Shown in pieces: positions 1 through 8,252 of a stretch of DNA of 64,000 bases. Position numbers and translations under genes: made by a program. The notes beneath the pieces were generated by a model, which had not been told where the DNA came from, did no database searches, and saw nothing but the letters and a program-made list of their open reading frames with translations. The stretch is from contig JAJNPV010000037.1 of assembly GCA_021155195.1 (NCBI GenBank), positions 124,001 to 188,000 of the forward strand, written 5' to 3'. The stretch is from Ohtaekwangia sp. (lineage in GTDB: Bacteria > Bacteroidota > Bacteroidia > Cytophagales > Cyclobacteriaceae). Each line of letters starts with the position of its first letter. The stretch's first letter is position 1.

Positions 1-537
1 GGCTCCAAAAAAACGTTGAAAGTTAATGTGCGGGTAACGGCTGCTACCAATGTTGACCTCATGCAGTTAGTGAAAAAAGGATTGTTCCGTGAGGATCTAT
101 ATTATCGTTTGAATATCATCACTATAGATTTACCTCCACTGCGCGAACGAGGGGACGATATACTTCAACTGATTCAGTTCTTCCTGGCAAAGTATGTCAA
201 AGAATTGGGCAAACCTCCAATGAAGTTTACAGGAAAAGCTATACAGGCGTTAAAAGAATATGCCTGGCCAGGTAATATCCGGGAACTCCAAAATCTAATT
301 CATCGGGTCGTCATCCTGTCGGAAGACAGCACCATTGACATACCTGATCTTCCGGAGTTGTTTCGATTTTCAGGAAAACGAACAAGAGGACTTGATCGCA
401 AACTTGTGGATGTGGAGCGTGAATACATTCAAGATGCATTGGCTGCGAATAAGAATAATATTTCTCAAACTGCCCTTAGTCTGGGTATTGATCGGAAAAC
501 GCTGAGAGATAAATTGAAAAAATACAGTTCAGCTTAG
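1..537 (+). CDS. Sigma-54-dependent activator / NtrC-type response regulator, C-terminal part (5' truncated by window edge)
   Basis: The reading frame is open at base 1, so the gene begins upstream. Visible are the end of the AAA+ sigma-54 interaction domain (the VRVTAATN strand, FREDLYYRLN, LPPLRERGDD, WPGNIRELQN) and a C-terminal Fis-type helix-turn-helix ending in LGIDRKTLRDKLKKY. Such proteins remodel RNA polymerase-sigma-54 at -24/-12 promoters, normally after phosphorylation of an N-terminal receiver domain, which cannot be seen here. I did not find a convincing -24/-12 promoter near the following genes, so its targets are unknown. The family call is secure; the N-terminal sensory type is not determinable. 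Confidence 0.93.
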   Translation, partial: GSKKTLKVNVRVTAATNVDLMQLVKKGLFREDLYYRLNIITIDLPPLRERGDDILQLIQFFLAKYVKELGKPPMKFTGKAIQALKEYAWPGNIRELQNLIHRVVILSEDSTIDIPDLPELFRFSGKRTRGLDRKLVDVEREYIQDALAANKNNISQTALSLGIDRKTLRDKLKKYSSA

Positions 538-661
538 TGGGGTAAAATGTACCACTGATTCGAATCTCAACACGCAATAAAAATCGTTTCTACCTAATCA
601 GGCTCCATTCAAGGATTAATAATGGTACGTGTTTTGGATTATATCCAGAGGGAAACACGCC

Positions 662-931
662 ATGGCTATACAAGAAAAAATAAAACATTTAATAGAACTA
701 GAGCTAAAAGGGATTTGTACTAATTGTGCTCTATCAGGTGATTGTACCTATCGTATGGCTACGAGTAAGGTTATAGTCCAATGTGAATTATATCAAATGG
801 AAGAAGAAGATGCGAGTGCTTCTAAACTCATTTCAACACAGAGAGGTCTTTGTATGAATTGTGTTAAGGTTGACAGGTGTCAACTACCTGAAAAAAATGA
901 AGGAATTTGGCATTGCGAAGAATATTTGTAG
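662..931 (+). CDS. Small protein with two tandem four-cysteine modules
   Basis: An 89-residue soluble protein with no signal peptide. It consists of a short helical N-terminus and two copies of one pattern: C19-x2-C22-x5-C28-x12-C41 followed by ELY, and C64-x2-C67-x5-C73-x11-C85 followed by EEY. Each module could bind Zn or an Fe-S cluster. A looser version of the module (C-x2-C ... C ... C-P-E-Y) forms the tail of the MarR regulator at 5091-5702, which suggests a shared redox- or metal-sensing role. The ATG at 662 is preferred because AGAGGG lies about 9 bases upstream; a GTG at 629 would add 11 unlikely residues. Function unknown. Confidence 0.75.
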   Translation: MAIQEKIKHLIELELKGICTNCALSGDCTYRMATSKVIVQCELYQMEEEDASASKLISTQRGLCMNCVKVDRCQLPEKNEGIWHCEEYL

Positions 932-950
932 TTACAATTAATCATTGAAT

Positions 951-1322
951 ATGTTTGACACACTATTTCGCAAGAAAAAAAATCATCAGAAGGAGGGAAG
1001 ATGGAAAGAATTCAATAAGCATGCTGTCTTAATTTCGGTAGGCCATTATTCGCAAAATGAAAAACACGGACAATGGCAGGAATTCTATGACACGGGTGAA
1101 TTAATGCTGGAAGAAAGTTATAAAAATGGAGTGATTCATGGACGGTTTGCCTGTTACCATCGCAATGGAAAATTATTAAGTGAAGGTTATTTTGTACAAG
1201 GCAGCCGCGAAGGTCAATTTAAAATTTACAATGAGGAGGGGGTTCATACTAAATCGCTTCTCTTTATAAACAACAATTTAATTGAAGAAGTCTATGCAAT
1301 GTCAACGATTAATACAGGATAA
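951..1322 (+). CDS. MORN-2 repeat protein (YwqK-like)
   Basis: A soluble protein of about 123 residues carrying three to four MORN-type beta-hairpin repeats of the form G-x-W/F-x2-Y-x3-G-x-L (GQWQEFYDTGEL, GRFACYHRNGKL, GQFKIYNEEG). Proteins of this type are often annotated as YwqK-family antitoxin components, but no toxin gene is adjacent, so that role is not supported here. The ATG at 951 is chosen over a TTG at 945. It follows the cysteine-module gene by 19 bases and may be co-transcribed with it. Confidence 0.7.
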   Translation: MFDTLFRKKKNHQKEGRWKEFNKHAVLISVGHYSQNEKHGQWQEFYDTGELMLEESYKNGVIHGRFACYHRNGKLLSEGYFVQGSREGQFKIYNEEGVHTKSLLFINNNLIEEVYAMSTINTG

Positions 1323-1511
1323 AGAAAAACCAAGAATCAATTATTTGTTAATATGTATAGTGATACTTTTCTGGTTATTTGCCCTCTTTCACAATTGTAT
1401 ACTGTAAATTATTTTGTTACAGGCATGTTGATCTCAATGCGACAACAGAATAAGGAAGGCGCTCGAGTTTTGGTAGTTCGATAAAAAGTAGATTAATTAT
1501 ATTCTCAGATT

Positions 1512-2138
1512 ATGAAATGGACATATAGCGTAAGAAACAAAATGGTCGCCTCAGGGGCACTCTTCGTACTTTGCCTTCTCGTTTTATTTAGTAACTATAT
1601 CGATCGCGATCACACGGAAAAGGTTAAAAATGCGATTAGTACAATGTACGAAGATAGATTACTCGTAGAAGATTATATTTTAAAAATGATGAACAATGTC
1701 TATCAAATAAAGGAGGTACTGAACGGATCTGAGGTAAATGAGGATAACGCAAATACGAGAATTAGTAATTTGGTTTCAGCCAACAATGCATTGAGTAATG
1801 CTTATATAAAAACTAAACTTACAGAAAGCGAGAATATAAAATTTACTGAGTTGTTAAAAACTCTTGACGATCTTGAATCTACCCCTTCACCTAATCTGGA
1901 GTATAAATTGAATAATGCAAACAAAGCATTGGTTCTATTGAGTGAACTAGCTACTATTCAATTAGAGGAGTCCAAATTAATTATGGGTAAGGCCGAAATA
2001 TTATATGCCTCAGGTAAAGCGTCAATACAATTCGCTTCCGCTGTTATCCTTGTTATTTTATTGGTTCTTCAGGCACTTGTATTTACTTCTAAAACATTAA
2101 ATACAAGTAATAGAACATCAGCTGCCTATCTTAACTAA
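1512..2138 (+). CDS. Two-TM protein with MCP-like four-helix-bundle sensor region
   Basis: A 208-residue protein with an N-terminal membrane helix (about residues 13-29), a long helical extracytoplasmic stretch of about 140 residues, and a second membrane helix (about 172-193). It ends about 15 residues later. The layout matches the 4HB_MCP sensor part of chemoreceptors and histidine kinases, but there is no HAMP, methylation or kinase domain. It may be a stand-alone sensor-like protein or a receptor cut short. The frame stays open for about 30 codons after the TAA at 2136, up to the terC start. That may be chance, but could mark a nonsense mutation. Function unassigned. Confidence 0.65.
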   Translation: MKWTYSVRNKMVASGALFVLCLLVLFSNYIDRDHTEKVKNAISTMYEDRLLVEDYILKMMNNVYQIKEVLNGSEVNEDNANTRISNLVSANNALSNAYIKTKLTESENIKFTELLKTLDDLESTPSPNLEYKLNNANKALVLLSELATIQLEESKLIMGKAEILYASGKASIQFASAVILVILLVLQALVFTSKTLNTSNRTSAAYLN

Positions 2139-2227
2139 GCGATTGAGTCAAATAAACTAGATCAGTTACCTATTTATCTTAGCAATATTCCTATGTTAGG
2201 ACTTTACGTCTTTAAAAATTATAAAAT

Positions 2228-3166
2228 ATGAGTGAATCTGTGATCTTATGGAGCGCATTTAATCTGTTTGTGCTTGGGATGCTTGCCTTGGATCTTGGGG
2301 TGTTTCACCGTAAAACACACGAAGTAGGGGTGAAAGAAGCGCTTACTTGGACAGGCGTGTGGATAGCATTAGCGATGGTCTTTAACCTGTTTATATATTA
2401 TTATTTCGATAAAGACAAAGCCATTGAGTTCTTTACCGGATACTTGATCGAGAAATCATTAAGCATTGATAACATCTTTGTTATGATTATGATCTTCTCG
2501 TACTTCCAGGTGCCAGCACGCTATCAGCATAAAGTATTATTCTGGGGTATTTTGGGAGCGCTGGTAATGAGAGTAATTTTTATCTTAACAGGCATCGAAC
2601 TAATTCACCGGTTTCACTGGCTGATTTATATTTTTGGAGGATTCCTCGTTATTACGGGAATTCGAATGTTAACTTCTGGCGATATTAAACTGGAGCCCGA
2701 ACGAAATCCTTTGGTGAAATTAGCTAGAAGAATTTTTCCATTCACGAATTCTTATGAAGGTGATCGGTTCTTTGTAAAACGTGATAAAAAATTATGGGCC
2801 ACTCCATTGTTTCTGGTTGTAATTCTTATCGAAGCGACCGATTTGATTTTTGCTGTGGATTCAATACCTGCAATACTTGCCATATCTGATGATTCTTTTA
2901 TTGTTTATACGTCCAACGTATTTGCTATTTTAGGTCTACGGTCTTTGTATTTCGCTTTATCGGGTATCGAAAAGTATTTCCAATATCTAAAGTATGGACT
3001 TTCAGCCATTCTAATTTTTGTCGGTGTAAAAATGTGTATCACGGACTTTTACAAAATTCCGATTGATTTATCATTGATATTAATCGTTTTTATCCTGACC
3101 ATTGCCATGCTGGCTTCTGTTGCGTTTAAAAAAAAGAATGAGTCAGAAGGTACTGTTGATAAATAG
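2228..3166 (+). CDS. TerC/Alx-family integral membrane protein (metal homeostasis)
   Basis: A 312-residue polytopic inner-membrane protein with about nine hydrophobic helices. TerC/Alx hallmarks are visible: the EKSLSIDNIFV segment in an early helix and the EATDLIFAVDSIPA segment in the middle, both with the conserved acidic residues thought to bind metal in the membrane. The family has been linked to tellurite resistance and, for Alx/TerC, to manganese export and metalation of exported proteins. The substrate here cannot be read from sequence. It is the last gene before a non-coding gap of about 400 bases. Confidence 0.92.
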   Translation: MSESVILWSAFNLFVLGMLALDLGVFHRKTHEVGVKEALTWTGVWIALAMVFNLFIYYYFDKDKAIEFFTGYLIEKSLSIDNIFVMIMIFSYFQVPARYQHKVLFWGILGALVMRVIFILTGIELIHRFHWLIYIFGGFLVITGIRMLTSGDIKLEPERNPLVKLARRIFPFTNSYEGDRFFVKRDKKLWATPLFLVVILIEATDLIFAVDSIPAILAISDDSFIVYTSNVFAILGLRSLYFALSGIEKYFQYLKYGLSAILIFVGVKMCITDFYKIPIDLSLILIVFILTIAMLASVAFKKKNESEGTVDK

Positions 3167-3168
3167 TT

Positions 3169-3519
3169 CTATCCGCCAGTTGGAAGATGGTGATTTGATT
3201 GTGAGTAGGCTAAAATAAGCCATTGCAAATATCCTCGAATGCAAGAGCTTAGTGATATCATCTGTTTTTTAATAAGATAATTAAACATGTTGAGATAGAT
3301 ATGAAAGCTATCCATATCCAAGGAAGCATAGGAGAGATACGCATCATCTTTTAAGAATAGTTTTTTTCCGATATTTGATTACCGTTTCCTTGGTAGGTCT
3401 GGCTCGTCTGTACTTTTTCTCGATGCTACGTAGTAAACCGTAGTGGTGGCGCCTCAGTTTTTCGTATCGTAAAGGCCTGATTTGCTGTGTATCTGGAAGA
3501 AATCAAAGTGCCATCTTGT
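3169..3519. other. Non-coding stretch between terC-like gene and protoglobin operon
   Basis: About 350 bases without a convincing gene. On the minus strand a frame of about 50 codons, rich in Arg/Lys, stays open and ends at a TGA at 3344-3346. It has no start codon and is entered through a stop near 3510, so it is either a gene remnant or chance. The right edge leads into the palindrome at 3520-3540. Confidence 0.5.
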
Positions 3520-3540
3520 ATAGTTAGGAATCCTAACTAT
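3520..3540. promoter_or_regulatory. Perfect palindrome, candidate MarR operator
   Basis: Two perfect 10-base arms, ATAGTTAGGA and its reverse complement, flank a single central A. The site is 33 bases upstream of the protoglobin ATG. MarR-family dimers bind short AT-rich palindromes of this size. The four-gene operon that starts here ends with a MarR gene, so autoregulation is the simplest reading. The palindrome is seen directly; the regulator assignment is inference. Confidence 0.65.
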
Positions 3541-3572
3541 ATTTGAGATTATTTACTAAAACCCTTAACACC

Positions 3573-4148
3573 ATGGAAAAAATTAAAGGTTACACGTATG
3601 GACAGGTTGAGAAATCACCAATATCACTAGCTGACTTGGACCTATTAAAAAAAACCGTTCTCTTTTCTGATGATGACGAGAAACATCTAAGGCTAGCAGG
3701 AGGGGTACTAAAAGATCAAACAAATGAAATACTTGATTTATGGTATGGATTTGTAGGAGGCAACGAACACTTAGTTCACTACTTCGGGAAGGGTGGCAAA
3801 CCTGACATGGATTATCTGGGGGCAGTTAAGATACGTTTTGGTCAGTGGATTATGGATTTATGCAACAAGCCGTACGATCAGGATTGGCTTAATTATCAGC
3901 ACGAAATCGCGTTGCGTCATCACAGTACAAAGAAAAATAAAACCGATGGGGCAGAGGCAGTGCCGATCATTCATTATCGGTACCTGGTTGCATTCATTTT
4001 TCCAATTACCGCAACAATCAAAGAATTCCTCACTAAAAAAGGACATGATGCTGAAACAGTGGAAAAAATGTATGCTGCCTGGTTTAAAGCCGTGACGTTA
4101 ACGGTTATCCTTTGGACCTACCCGTATATCAATAAGAATGAATTTTAA
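3573..4148 (+). CDS. Protoglobin (single-domain globin-coupled-sensor-type globin)
   Basis: A 191-residue soluble heme protein, close to the usual protoglobin length of about 195. The family pattern includes LTE-like helix A replaced by DLDLLKKTV, the W-Y-x-F helix (LWYGFVG), WLNYQHEIALRHH with the proximal heme histidine at about H116/H117, and a C-terminal helix with WFKAVTLTVILW. Protoglobins bind O2, CO and NO. This one has no signalling domain. It opens a MarR-regulated operon with a thioredoxin-fold protein, which suggests NO/O2 sensing or detoxification. The ATG at 3573 is preferred over an upstream TTG at 3543, which would place the start within a few bases of the operator. Confidence 0.9.
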   Translation: MEKIKGYTYGQVEKSPISLADLDLLKKTVLFSDDDEKHLRLAGGVLKDQTNEILDLWYGFVGGNEHLVHYFGKGGKPDMDYLGAVKIRFGQWIMDLCNKPYDQDWLNYQHEIALRHHSTKKNKTDGAEAVPIIHYRYLVAFIFPITATIKEFLTKKGHDAETVEKMYAAWFKAVTLTVILWTYPYINKNEF

Positions 4149-4153
4149 CATTT

Positions 4154-4197
4154 TAAAATAGCTGGGTTATGACACAAAATCTAATCCAGCTATTTTA
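4154..4197 (+). terminator. Hairpin between protoglobin and DUF2024 genes
   Basis: A perfect 12-base inverted repeat (TAAAATAGCTGG and its complement) with a loop of about 20 bases lies just after the protoglobin stop. The 3' side ends in TTTTA without a longer U-run. It could be a weak terminator or attenuator that makes protoglobin mRNA more abundant than the three downstream genes, or an mRNA stabiliser. Confidence 0.5.
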
Positions 4198-4213
4198 CTA
4201 AAATCTAATCGAA

Positions 4214-4477
4214 ATGAAAGTAGCAGTTTGGGATACTTATGTGAAGAAGAAGAACGGAACAATAATGAATTTTGATATTATGGTTCCTGATTCTCAAAAA
4301 AACGAAACGATAATTTATGGATACGGGAAAGAATACTTACAAAGTAAATCTATTGTGGGGTATGAACTTACGTCAGAAGAATGCACTTTTTGTCATATTG
4401 AGCAGGCAACCGATGAGATGATCCAAAGCATTGATGACAAGGGGTATTGTATCATTGAACTTAAAAATTGCCAGTGA
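4214..4477 (+). CDS. DUF2024 family protein
   Basis: An 87-residue small soluble protein. Its opening MKVAVWDTYV, the following NFDIMVPDS and the C-terminal CTFCHIEQA region match the DUF2024 family as I recall it; that family has a known fold but no known function. A CxxC pair (CTFC) lies near residues 56-59. The end overlaps the next gene by 10 bases, which shows translational coupling in the protoglobin-MarR operon and hints at a role in the same stress response. Confidence 0.8.
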   Translation: MKVAVWDTYVKKKNGTIMNFDIMVPDSQKNETIIYGYGKEYLQSKSIVGYELTSEECTFCHIEQATDEMIQSIDDKGYCIIELKNCQ

Positions 4478-5094
4478 CTTTTGATCTAAAGTATTCTAAC
4501 GTATTGCAAGGCTCATTTAAACCTGCTGAGCTAAATCTGATGATGGTTTTTCAAGTGAACTGTCCGGGTTGTTTTCTACAGGGCTTTCCACAACTCATAA
4601 GTTTGCATACTAAGTTTCAGGACAAGCTATCATGTTTTGCCCTATCAACTGCATTCGAGGATTTTGAATTAAATACAGAAGAAAATACAAAACTCCTCAT
4701 CGAGAAGAATATTTTGATAGGCGAAACGAAAAAAACATTTGATGCGAATAACCTCACGTGGGAAACTCAAATCCCTTTTCCAGTACTGATCGATACGATA
4801 GTTGTCAAAGAAGAGATGCTCACACCGGGTTATATAGACACAGTTATTTCAAATCATCCTCAATTTAGTGGTGTTTCAAAACCTGAATTAGAGGAAGCCA
4901 AACTGGCACTTCAAAACTATTTCAATCATTACCAGAAGTGTGGGTTCACTTTTGCTACTAATTTGTTGCGCGGAACGCCTACCTTTATTCTATTTAGCAG
5001 CAGCATGAAAATACTTTTGCAGTGGTTTGGACACATAGATAGTGAAACGATTGAAAATAAACTGAGTGAGTATTTTTTTAGTAAATATTTATGA
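4468..5094 (+). CDS. Thioredoxin-fold protein with CPGC motif
   Basis: A 208-residue protein with a thioredoxin-like beginning: a hydrophobic strand (LNLMMVFQVN), then C32-P-G-C35, then a helix. After a long insertion containing more helices comes the cis-Pro region (GTPTFILFSS) typical of the fold. No signal peptide is seen, so it is probably cytosolic. The TTG at 4468 is needed because the next in-frame ATG (about codon 25) would remove the first beta strand. It overlaps DUF2024 by 10 bases and the MarR gene by 4 (ATGA). A disulfide reductase acting with the globin or on the cysteine-tailed regulator is possible; the substrate is unknown. Confidence 0.78.
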   Translation: MPVTFDLKYSNVLQGSFKPAELNLMMVFQVNCPGCFLQGFPQLISLHTKFQDKLSCFALSTAFEDFELNTEENTKLLIEKNILIGETKKTFDANNLTWETQIPFPVLIDTIVVKEEMLTPGYIDTVISNHPQFSGVSKPELEEAKLALQNYFNHYQKCGFTFATNLLRGTPTFILFSSSMKILLQWFGHIDSETIENKLSEYFFSKYL

Positions 5095-5702
5095 ATAAAT
5101 CGCCTTTCAACCTCGACCAACAAAACCAAAGTACAGACAGCCGGATCATTGCCGCGCTGGAACGCATCTCACAGGCTTTTCGGGTATTGCTTTGGAATGA
5201 AAGTAAGGAACTTTCGTTGAGTCCAATACAAATTCAGGTACTCATTTTCTTGCTCCACCATAGTGATGAAAAAAGAAAAATAACCTATTTGGCTGATGAA
5301 TTTAATATGACGAAACCAACGATCAGTGACACAGTAAAGTCGCTTGAGCAAAAAAAACTTATTAGAAAAGCTCATGAGCAAAATGACACAAGAAGTTACA
5401 TTATTCATTTGACAAAAAAAGGCAAAAACATTGCCGAGCGAACGGCTGCATTTACAAATCAGATACAAGTACCCATTAACAAACTAAATGCTGACGATAA
5501 GGAAAATCTATTGCTTAGCTTGATGGGGGTTATTCATCATTTGAATAAAACGGGAGTGGTTACAATTCAGCGAATGTGTTTGTCGTGTGCCCATTTTAAA
5601 CCAGGGAAAGGAAAACAACCTCACTTTTGTAAGCTGCTTAATAAAGAACTGGAAAATTCGGAGTTGCGAATTGATTGCCCGGAATATCAAATTACAAATT
5701 AA
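5091..5702 (+). CDS. MarR-family regulator with C-terminal cysteine module
   Basis: A 203-residue protein. Residues 20-150 form a MarR winged helix: helices around ISQAFRVLLW, a recognition region FNMTKPTISDTVKSLEQKKLI, and a wing with a basic ..DTRSYIIHLTKKG. Residues 160-200 are an added tail with C163-x2-C166-x13-C180-x15-C196-P-E-Y, a likely Zn or Fe-S ligand set. Such a tail would let the repressor respond to NO or oxidants. The gene overlaps the thioredoxin-like gene (ATGA) and closes the operon that begins at the palindrome 3520-3540, so it probably represses its own operon. Confidence 0.88.
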   Translation: MNKSPFNLDQQNQSTDSRIIAALERISQAFRVLLWNESKELSLSPIQIQVLIFLLHHSDEKRKITYLADEFNMTKPTISDTVKSLEQKKLIRKAHEQNDTRSYIIHLTKKGKNIAERTAAFTNQIQVPINKLNADDKENLLLSLMGVIHHLNKTGVVTIQRMCLSCAHFKPGKGKQPHFCKLLNKELENSELRIDCPEYQITN

Positions 5703-5897
5703 TGAAATAATACCATCTTTAAATTGCACTCATTTTGAGCATTCTAAGGGGCTGTGCGTTGGCAGGAGTAAACCATTGGAATGATGACACTCATTGGAGT
5801 GGCGGTTTCAGGTGCTTGGATTATAGCATAACCATTACTTTCGGCTTACTGGATGATGGACTTTTAATAGGGCGATCTAGGCTCTTTCACTTGCCGT

Positions 5898-7247
5898 TCA
5901 AAGTTTAGATAAACTGCATGCTTTTTTAATTATGAAGTAACCAACAATACTAGCAATTAGAGATGCGGTTAGAATACCAATCTTTGCCTGATCGCTAAGA
6001 TACTCCTGCTTAAAGGCAAGACCCGAGATAAATAGAGACATTGTAAATCCAATAGCAGCTAAAAATCCCGCACCAAGTAAATGCAGATTAGTCATACCTT
6101 TTGGAAGTCCTATTCCTGCTATTTTCATTACTAATTGAGTTGATCCAACCACACCTATTACTTTTCCTAATAACAATCCAAACATTATTCCCAGCGACAC
6201 TGGGCTTATCAACTGCGATAGAAAGTCATCCGACAAGGTTACACCAGCATTACTGAATGCGAAAATGGGCATTATAACAAATACTACAACTGGATGAAGA
6301 CTATCCTCAAGGCGTTGCAAAGGGGTTAAAGCCTTTTTAGAATAAGACCGAATCTCCGTTAAAATTGTAAATTGTTCCTTTGTTAATGTCCTTACATTAT
6401 TGGGGTCAGCATTTTTAAATCTAGCCACAAGGAACTCCATGTGATCGGAAAATTTTTCTTCTTTCACTTTAGGCAATGCTGGTATTGCAAAAGCAGCGAG
6501 CATGGCGGCAATGGTTGCGTGAACGCCTGACATTAAAAAGGCCAGCCAAAGTCCACCGATTCCGATAACTGCATAGAATATTGTGTTTCTAACACCTATC
6601 CAATTGGCTACCCAGAGGATAGCGAGAAAAATAGCCCCAGTGCCAAGGCTAACCAAGTTTATTTCCGAGCTATAAAAAAAAGCAATGACCAAAACAGCAC
6701 CAATATCATCTGCAATGGCCAAGGCAGTAAGAAATATCTTAAGCGATATAGGCACTCGATCACCAATCAAATACAAAACACCTAAGGAAAATGCAATATC
6801 TGTGGCCATCGGTATTCCCCATCCTTCGGATGCAGCACCTGACCCATTTAATGATAAGTAAATAATTGCAGGAAAAATCATTCCCCCTATGGCAGCCACA
6901 ACTGGTAGGACTGCAGACTTTAGATTACTCAACTCACCTCCAATAATTTCACGTTTTAGTTCGAGGCCAACCACAAAAAAAAACACCGCCATCAATCCAT
7001 CGTTAATCCAATGGTGCAAATCCTTGCTGATCATAAATCCCTCAAAGCCTATACTAAATTGATATTTCCATAGGGAATAATATTCATCAGCCCATGTAGA
7101 ATTAGAGATAAGCAGCGCCAACAAAGCAGATGAAAACAACACAATACCCGCAGTACTGTTGTTGATAAACTGCTTGGAAGGATCGATAATCAATCGATCG
7201 ACCCACTCTCTTCTTATTCCTTGATCAATTTCGATATTTGTCGCCAT
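5898..7247 (-). CDS. nhaA: Na+/H+ antiporter NhaA
   Basis: A protein of about 449 residues with roughly 11-12 membrane helices. The NhaA core is clear: GLELKREIIGGEL near residue 95, the ALAIADDIGAVLVIA helix with the two adjacent aspartates that bind Na+/H+, and SNAGVTL later. It expels Na+ in exchange for protons, giving salt and alkaline-pH tolerance. The ATG at 7247 is chosen; a TTG at 7262 would add five residues. It runs convergent to the MarR operon and divergent from the lipoprotein gene at 7466. Confidence 0.95.
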   Translation of the reverse strand: MATNIEIDQGIRREWVDRLIIDPSKQFINNSTAGIVLFSSALLALLISNSTWADEYYSLWKYQFSIGFEGFMISKDLHHWINDGLMAVFFFVVGLELKREIIGGELSNLKSAVLPVVAAIGGMIFPAIIYLSLNGSGAASEGWGIPMATDIAFSLGVLYLIGDRVPISLKIFLTALAIADDIGAVLVIAFFYSSEINLVSLGTGAIFLAILWVANWIGVRNTIFYAVIGIGGLWLAFLMSGVHATIAAMLAAFAIPALPKVKEEKFSDHMEFLVARFKNADPNNVRTLTKEQFTILTEIRSYSKKALTPLQRLEDSLHPVVVFVIMPIFAFSNAGVTLSDDFLSQLISPVSLGIMFGLLLGKVIGVVGSTQLVMKIAGIGLPKGMTNLHLLGAGFLAAIGFTMSLFISGLAFKQEYLSDQAKIGILTASLIASIVGYFIIKKACSLSKL

Positions 7248-7465
7248 GTCAATAAGTTTCAATTCTCTGCTAAGGTAACTATCATACGCCTTCTTTTGAA
7301 TGAAATATCTAAAGAGAGAATATTGTTAGCAGAATAAGTAAAAGTCCTGCTTATATTTAAAGAAAGGAAGCCATCTATCGAGCTGGTATTCAGGAAAAAT
7401 AAAAGATGGAGAACAAATCAAGCATTCTTTAATTTAATGTACTAAAACTTAAAAGTCTGAGAACG

Positions 7466-8032
7466 ATGAAAGGAGTGATCCCTTTTTTACTGGCTATCAT
7501 ATTCACATGCTGTTCGCAGAATTATGACACAAAAGGTGTTACCTACTCAGGAAAAGCAAAACTTAATATTCGGCTTCATGAGTTTGTTGCAACCAACGAA
7601 GAAATTGAGAAGGACATCATGCTTAACATGACAGGACCGCGAGAGTTGACATTTAAATTCAATAATAAAATCAGTCACATTGATTATGAAAAAGACGTTA
7701 TCATTTTCCGATCAGAAACTGACAAATCGGAATGGACAGCCAAGAAAGTAAAAGGTGGATTTGAGTTAGAAGATGGAACGCTGCTTCGTTATGGAAACTG
7801 TCGGGGTTGGACGATGTGCCTGCTGGATGGCAACACCCAACTCCCCATCCTGAAAGGGGAGTATACATTGAGTGGGAATAGCACCAAAATAACGTTGTGG
7901 ATTTCAGATAGTGAAAAGCATGTTGAACTATTAGGATTGATGGCAAACGGGCTGTTCAATAAGAGTAGAAATGAAAAGGAGGCGATTGATTCATCCCTTG
8001 AGACCTTATCAAATCAGGTGTGGACTTACTAA
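7466..8032 (+). CDS. Lipoprotein of unknown function
   Basis: A 188-residue protein with an N-terminal signal peptide ending in the lipobox-like IIFTCC (cysteine at about residues 15-16), followed by a beta-rich domain with no motif I recognise. It contains a central CRGWTMC pair. It lies between nhaA and the nitrosative-stress operon, has its own upstream gap, and is not obviously part of either unit. Confidence 0.6.
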   Translation: MKGVIPFLLAIIFTCCSQNYDTKGVTYSGKAKLNIRLHEFVATNEEIEKDIMLNMTGPRELTFKFNNKISHIDYEKDVIIFRSETDKSEWTAKKVKGGFELEDGTLLRYGNCRGWTMCLLDGNTQLPILKGEYTLSGNSTKITLWISDSEKHVELLGLMANGLFNKSRNEKEAIDSSLETLSNQVWTY

Positions 8033-8110
8033 AAATCAAAGTAATATACAAACCTTTTTATCATGCTATTAATCAACACTTATTTGATCTGCACATATAT
8101 CATATAACAG

Positions 8111-8251
8111 CGGGTTAGAAAGATCCAAAGAAAAAAGTTATATAATGGAGAGCGTTATGTTAGTTTGGCAGCAGGCTTGTCTGCTGGAGTGCCTCACATA
8201 GGCAGCTTACCAAATCTTAATAGAAAGTTTTTTAGCGTTGGCTTTCACTAA
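8111..8251 (+). pseudogene. Possible 3' remnant of an outer-membrane/beta-rich protein gene
   Basis: After a stop near 8105 a frame of about 46 codons stays open to a TAA at 8249-8251. It has no suitable start and ends in alternating hydrophobic residues with a terminal NRKFFSVGFH, resembling the last strands of a beta-barrel. It could be a decayed gene end left by rearrangement, or chance. It is convergent with the ferredoxin gene and ends one base before it. Confidence 0.3.
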
Positions 8252-8252
8252 T

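Noticed and set aside
951..1322. Toxin-antitoxin pair for the MORN-repeat (YwqK-like) gene
   Set aside because: No toxin-like gene lies on either side; the antitoxin label rests on naming of the family only.
3344..3505. A minus-strand gene of about 50 codons between terC and protoglobin
   Set aside because: No start codon, entered through a stop, very Arg/Lys-rich; not enough to call a gene. Mentioned in the intergenic entry.
1..4000. Sigma-54 (-24/-12) promoters controlled by the partial activator
   Set aside because: No TGGC-N8-TGC type element with correct spacing was found upstream of the following genes.
5508..5784. Open frames on both strands across the MarR 3' end and beyond
   Set aside because: Shadows of the MarR gene in other frames; no ribosome site or motif. 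The gap 5703-5897 shows nothing convincing.
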